This document shows positions 12,713-13,340 of a stretch of DNA of 13,340 nt, in pieces. Source of the DNA: Microcaldota archaeon (lineage in GTDB: Archaea; Micrarchaeota; Micrarchaeia; Norongarragalinales; UBA8480); the NCBI GenBank assembly GCA_023247085.1, contig JAHFHC010000009.1:28424-41763 (forward strand). The letters are read 5' to 3'. Position 1 is the stretch's first letter. Every line of letters starts with the position of its first letter. The translations under genes and the position numbers were made by a program. Under the pieces are notes generated by a model, which was not told the DNA's origin, ran no database searches, and saw only the letters and a program-made list of their open reading frames with translations.

Positions 12713-13339
12713 TTATTTAGAACCAGAAAGTATTGCATTTGCAATAGCTGGAGAAGCATCAAGAACCGAGTATTTTGTATGTACTGTGTTCGATGCGGCT
12801 ACAAAACGAAGGCCATTGCGCCGCAGTTTATCTCCGGCCGCATCACTCATTAAATGCACGCACAAGGCAGAAACGCTTTTGGCACCCATTTTTTTCAAAT
12901 GTTTAGCAGCGCCTATAATAGTGCCACCAGTTGAAACTATATCATCTATAATCACTACATCGCACCCTTTGCAATCAATTGTTGCTAGCGCAGTGTGTTT
13001 TATTTTGCTGCCAGAAACTCTCTTTTTAAGAAACGTATCATACTTGCAGCCAACAAGTTGCGCAACGTGTTTGCCAACCCTCCAAGACTCAATATCTGGC
13101 CCAATCACAATTGCATTGGTGCCGAACTTTTTCTTTACCCACACCGCCATTTCTTCGTGAATAGAAAAATTTCGCGCTGGAATTTTGAACAATTCAGTCA
13201 TTGAATTTACCCGGTGTAAATGCCCGGCTACAGTGTAAAACGAATCTGCACCAGCGAATTCTATTAAGCGAGATACAATCGTATTGCTTTTAACTTCGCC
13301 TGGATGGAATCGCCTGTCTTGCCTCATGTACCCAAAATA
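12713..13339 (-). CDS. prs: Ribose-phosphate pyrophosphokinase (PRPP synthetase), 5' partial
   Basis: Makes PRPP from ribose 5-phosphate and ATP for nucleotide, His and Trp synthesis. The gene runs off the window: an ATG at 13325-13327 exists, but upstream codons read YFGY, giving the family motif YFGYMRQDRRFHPGE, so that Met is internal and roughly 80-100 residues are outside. Numbering from that Met: RQDRRFHPGE (2-11, ATP site), TVAGHLHR (32-39), GPDIES (76-81), FLKKRVSGS (99-107, catalytic Lys/Arg flexible loop), and the PRPP loop VIIDDIVSTGGTI (125-137). The HLHR form belongs to the archaeal-type subfamily that normally reads DPHLHR; here the Asp is Ala34. The C-terminus HTKYSVLDASPAIANAI is normal. 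Cytosolic. The promoter is outside; 126 bases separate it from the DsbA-like gene. Confidence 0.92.
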   Translation of the reverse strand, partial: YFGYMRQDRRFHPGEVKSNTIVSRLIEFAGADSFYTVAGHLHRVNSMTELFKIPARNFSIHEEMAVWVKKKFGTNAIVIGPDIESWRVGKHVAQLVGCKYDTFLKKRVSGSKIKHTALATIDCKGCDVVIIDDIVSTGGTIIGAAKHLKKMGAKSVSALCVHLMSDAAGDKLRRNGLRFVAASNTVHTKYSVLDASPAIANAILSGSK

Positions 13340-13340
13340 A

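Noticed and set aside
13325-13327. ATG as the true start of PRPP synthetase
   Set aside because: Codons before it continue the family motif YFGY, and about a third of the usual protein would be missing, so the gene is cut by the window edge.
1-13340. CRISPR arrays, insertion sequences, transposases, attachment sites
   Set aside because: No regularly spaced repeats, terminal inverted repeats or transposase/integrase motifs were found on either strand.

Overview
The window is a compact, AT-rich archaeal chromosome segment. The evidence for Archaea is an uninterrupted minus-strand run of archaeal-type information genes (ribosomal protein L30e, a two-KH NusA-like protein, S12, S7 and EF-2 with its diphthamide histidine), a DUF2070 membrane protein (a family known from archaea), TATA-box promoters about 22-33 bases ahead of start codons, and poly-T terminators. 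Tight packing and divergent ribosomal proteins suggest a DPANN-type lineage, but the window alone does not fix the phylum. No rRNA, tRNA, CRISPR array, transposase or attachment site was seen, and no gene-free stretch reaches 300 bases; the longest is 200 bases (10581-10780).

Layout. Plus strand, 2-4516: a DUF2070 protein whose 5' end lies outside the window, a family 4 glycosyltransferase overlapping it by four bases, and an unrecognised 503-residue protein with its own promoter. This block converges on the minus-strand block, and the two terminal genes overlap by nine bases. Minus strand, 13340 down to 4508: a PRPP synthetase cut by the window end; a membrane-anchored DsbA-like oxidoreductase; a DMT/EamA transporter with different base composition from its neighbours; the translation cluster L30e-nusA-S12-S7-EF2; a terminator; then a processive-type family 2 glycosyltransferase followed by a membrane-anchored thioredoxin-fold protein.

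How the genes relate. The L30e-nusA-S12-S7-EF2 order is the distal part of the classical archaeal rpo/str cluster, but RNA polymerase genes are absent upstream and EF-1A/S10 are absent downstream; the transporter and glycosyltransferase sit there instead. The remaining genes point to the cell envelope: two glycosyltransferases, DUF2070, and two membrane-tethered CxxC proteins probably acting outside the membrane.

Most worth checking: S12 has lost several almost universal residues of its decoding-centre loop (PNSA reads PHSG, and the Asp of GDIPG reads Ser); the 503-residue protein ends in a domain resembling a domain seen in phage and mobile-element polyvalent proteins or a divergent GNAT fold; the dsbA-like promoter carries two perfect 12-base palindromes; the PRPP synthetase lacks the Asp usually found next to its metal-binding His; and the EamA transporter looks horizontally acquired.
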